A DNA stretch of 64,000 bases, taken from assembly GCA_903847585.1 (NCBI GenBank), contig CAINEC010000162.1:1-64000 (forward strand), read 5' to 3'. This document shows, piece by piece, positions 61,749 to 64,000 of the stretch. The notes beneath the pieces were generated by a model, which was not told the origin of the DNA, did no database searches, and saw nothing but the letters and a program-made list of their open reading frames with translations. Both the position numbers and the translations under genes were made by a program. Within the stretch, counting starts at the first letter, position 1; every line of letters starts with the position of its first letter. The stretch comes from an uncultured Bacteroidota bacterium (lineage in GTDB: Bacteria > Bacteroidota > Bacteroidia > AKYH767-A > OLB10).

Positions 61749-64000
61749 ATGAAAAAATCACTTTTAACTTTTATCGTAGTAATTACCTCGATAACATTCA
61801 GCAAGGCAGATGTCTCTGACTGGTTTAAGCCTGTGAAGCAGGAGTCAATCAAAAATGAAAAATTAGCTCGTAGAAATTCAACTCCTTCTTCAGCTTATTT
61901 TTATGAAATTGATTTACAGAAATTAAAGAATGAATTAGCAACTGCTCCGCTAAGAGGAACAATCAATGCAACTCCAGTGGTCATTAATTTCCCTAATGCC
62001 TACGGAAAAATTGAGCAATTCAAAGTGTATGAGTCGCCAATTATGCATCGTGATTTAGCGAGCAAATATCCGATGATAAAAACGTATGCAGCGCAAGGCA
62101 TCACTGATCCAACCTCAACGATGCGTTTTAGTATTACGCAATTCGGGTTACATACAATGACAATTTCAGGCTTGCATGCTTCGAATTATATCGATCCATA
62201 TACGAGCAATGGAAATTTCATTATTGTATACGATAAGCATTCGTTGTCTTCTAGTAATCAAAATTTCGAATGTACTACTCCTGATGCTGCTGAATTACCT
62301 TCGTTAAGAAATGGTGGTTCGCCCATGCAGTTTGATGCGAATGATCAAATATTCAGAACGTACCGATTAGCACAATCATGTACTGCTGAGTACGGAAATA
62401 TTTTCGCTTTAACACCGGGACAAGAGGTGGCAGATATTCAAGCGCAAATGACGATCACCATGAATCGCGTGAATGGAGTTTTTGAAAGAGATTTGGCTGT
62501 TACAATGGAATTTGTTCCGGACAATGACACCTTGATTTTTTATGGAAGCACAACAGCTGACCCATGGTCGAATGAGTGGAATACAAAAACGGCTCAAACA
62601 ATTGATGCAAGAATTGGAGTAAACAACTATGACATCGGACATAATTTTAATACTACAGGTGGTGGAAATGCAGGTTGTATTGCTTGCGTTTGTTTGAGTA
62701 CATCACAATCAGGCACACATAAGGGTAGAGGTATGACAGGTTCTCCTAATCCTACAGGTGATCCATTTGATATTGACTATGTAGCGCATGAAATGGGACA
62801 TCAATTTGGAGGATATCATGTCATGAACACGTGTTCGAGAAGCGGAAGTGGTAATACGGAAGTAGAACCAGCAAGTGGAAGTTCAATTATGGGTTACGCC
62901 GGTATTTGTTCAAGTAATGTTCAATCTAATAGCGATGATGATTTCAACTATGTAAACGTTCGTGATATCACAGCGAATATTCAAACAGGCAATAGTACGT
63001 GTGCCTTTCAATCACCAATTACGAATCAACCACCAACTGCTGATGCAGGTCCAAACTATACGATTCCTAAAGGAACAGCTTTTATATTAGAAGGAATAGC
63101 TACTGATCCAGATGGTATCGCTTCGTTAACTTATAATTGGGGACAAAATGATCCAGCGCAATCACCTGGAAATGCAGCACCACAACCAACCTATAATGTT
63201 GGACCGATGTACAGAAGTATTTCTCCGCAACCATCTCCTAATCGTTATATGCCTAATTTAAGAAGTGTGGTATTGAACAACCTAACGCCAACTTGGGAAG
63301 TAACGCCATCGGTAGCTCGTACAATGAACTTTTCGTTTCTTGTTCGCGACAATGATATTCAGGGTGGACAAACAGCTTCTGATTTAATGACGGTAACAGT
63401 TGATAATGCAGGTCCGTTTGTAGTGACATCACAAAACACAACAGTTACTTGGAATGCAGGTACTAGTGAAACAATTACATGGAATGTTGCCAATACAAAT
63501 AACGCTACTGTAAATTGTCAGAATGTAAACATTTATTTATCGTTGGATAGCGGTTACACCTATCCTTATACGTTAGCGACAGGAGTTCCAAACAATGGTT
63601 CTGCACTGGTTACAATACCTGCTGGAGCAACAACTACTACAGGACGTATTATGGTGCGTGGAGAAGGAAATATTTTCTATGCTTTAAATGCAGCATTGAT
63701 AACAATTCAATCATCCGAGTTCGTAATGAATTTTAGCACTGCTAATCAAAATTTATGTTTACCGAATGATGCTCTTTACAATTTCAATTATCAAACATTC
63801 TTATCGTTCAGTGATACAACAACCTTCTCTGTTTCGGGTTTACCAAGTGGAGCTACAGCGACGTTTAACCCTGCAACGGCAGTTAACGATGGCACTCCTG
63901 TTTTGTTAACTATTTCAGGATTGACGAATTCGATGGTGGGTAATTATAACTTGACGATTACAGGAACATCTGCCTCTGTGACTAAATCAACTAATGTTGC
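61749..64000 (+). CDS. Secreted reprolysin-like (M12B) metallopeptidase, C-terminus beyond window edge
   Basis: Start at 61749 (MKKSLLTFIVVITSITFSKA); zinc motif HEMGHQFGGYH; SSIMGYAG Met-turn; Ig/PKD-like repeats. Not in ORF track because it is open at the edge. Confidence 0.85.
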   Translation, partial: MKKSLLTFIVVITSITFSKADVSDWFKPVKQESIKNEKLARRNSTPSSAYFYEIDLQKLKNELATAPLRGTINATPVVINFPNAYGKIEQFKVYESPIMHRDLASKYPMIKTYAAQGITDPTSTMRFSITQFGLHTMTISGLHASNYIDPYTSNGNFIIVYDKHSLSSSNQNFECTTPDAAELPSLRNGGSPMQFDANDQIFRTYRLAQSCTAEYGNIFALTPGQEVADIQAQMTITMNRVNGVFERDLAVTMEFVPDNDTLIFYGSTTADPWSNEWNTKTAQTIDARIGVNNYDIGHNFNTTGGGNAGCIACVCLSTSQSGTHKGRGMTGSPNPTGDPFDIDYVAHEMGHQFGGYHVMNTCSRSGSGNTEVEPASGSSIMGYAGICSSNVQSNSDDDFNYVNVRDITANIQTGNSTCAFQSPITNQPPTADAGPNYTIPKGTAFILEGIATDPDGIASLTYNWGQNDPAQSPGNAAPQPTYNVGPMYRSISPQPSPNRYMPNLRSVVLNNLTPTWEVTPSVARTMNFSFLVRDNDIQGGQTASDLMTVTVDNAGPFVVTSQNTTVTWNAGTSETITWNVANTNNATVNCQNVNIYLSLDSGYTYPYTLATGVPNNGSALVTIPAGATTTTGRIMVRGEGNIFYALNAALITIQSSEFVMNFSTANQNLCLPNDALYNFNYQTFLSFSDTTTFSVSGLPSGATATFNPATAVNDGTPVLLTISGLTNSMVGNYNLTITGTSASVTKSTNV

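Overview
Bacteroidota-type chromosomal window, inferred from gene content, panB/dapA/ligA/rny/zapA-type housekeeping genes, TAnnTTTG -7 boxes, and truncated secreted repeat proteins at both edges. Main blocks: (i) a repeat-rich adhesin cut by the left edge; (ii) housekeeping genes on the minus strand (RluA-type synthase, panB, dapA, ligA, kup, icd, dnaX); (iii) a paaZ-like plus enoyl-CoA hydratase pair; (iv) an approximately 12 kb surface-polysaccharide locus; (v) rny, a 6S-like structured RNA, and zapA; (vi) a solitary type IIG-like R-M gene; (vii) a complete cbb3 oxidase locus (ccoI-S-NO-Q-P-G-H-SafE) beside a PAS kinase and a receiver-Crp fusion regulator; (viii) beta-CASP nuclease, Smr protein, TetR, and an M12B-like metalloprotease cut by the right edge. 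The best find is a putative Crp/FNR-type regulon. Five TGAY-N4-RTCA palindromes (TGA-N6-TCA) each sit at one of only two distances (36.5 or 58.5 bp, two helical turns apart) from a Bacteroidota-type -7 box. One of them drives an approximately 90-nt candidate sRNA with its own intrinsic terminator. Other strong observations: an A10 slippery run in dnaX with stops in both alternative frames (a possible gamma-type product), a 6S-like RNA whose G-U wobbles fix its strand, and a shared 8-bp nanorepeat at two gene ends. All calls come from reading the sequence; no database search was run.
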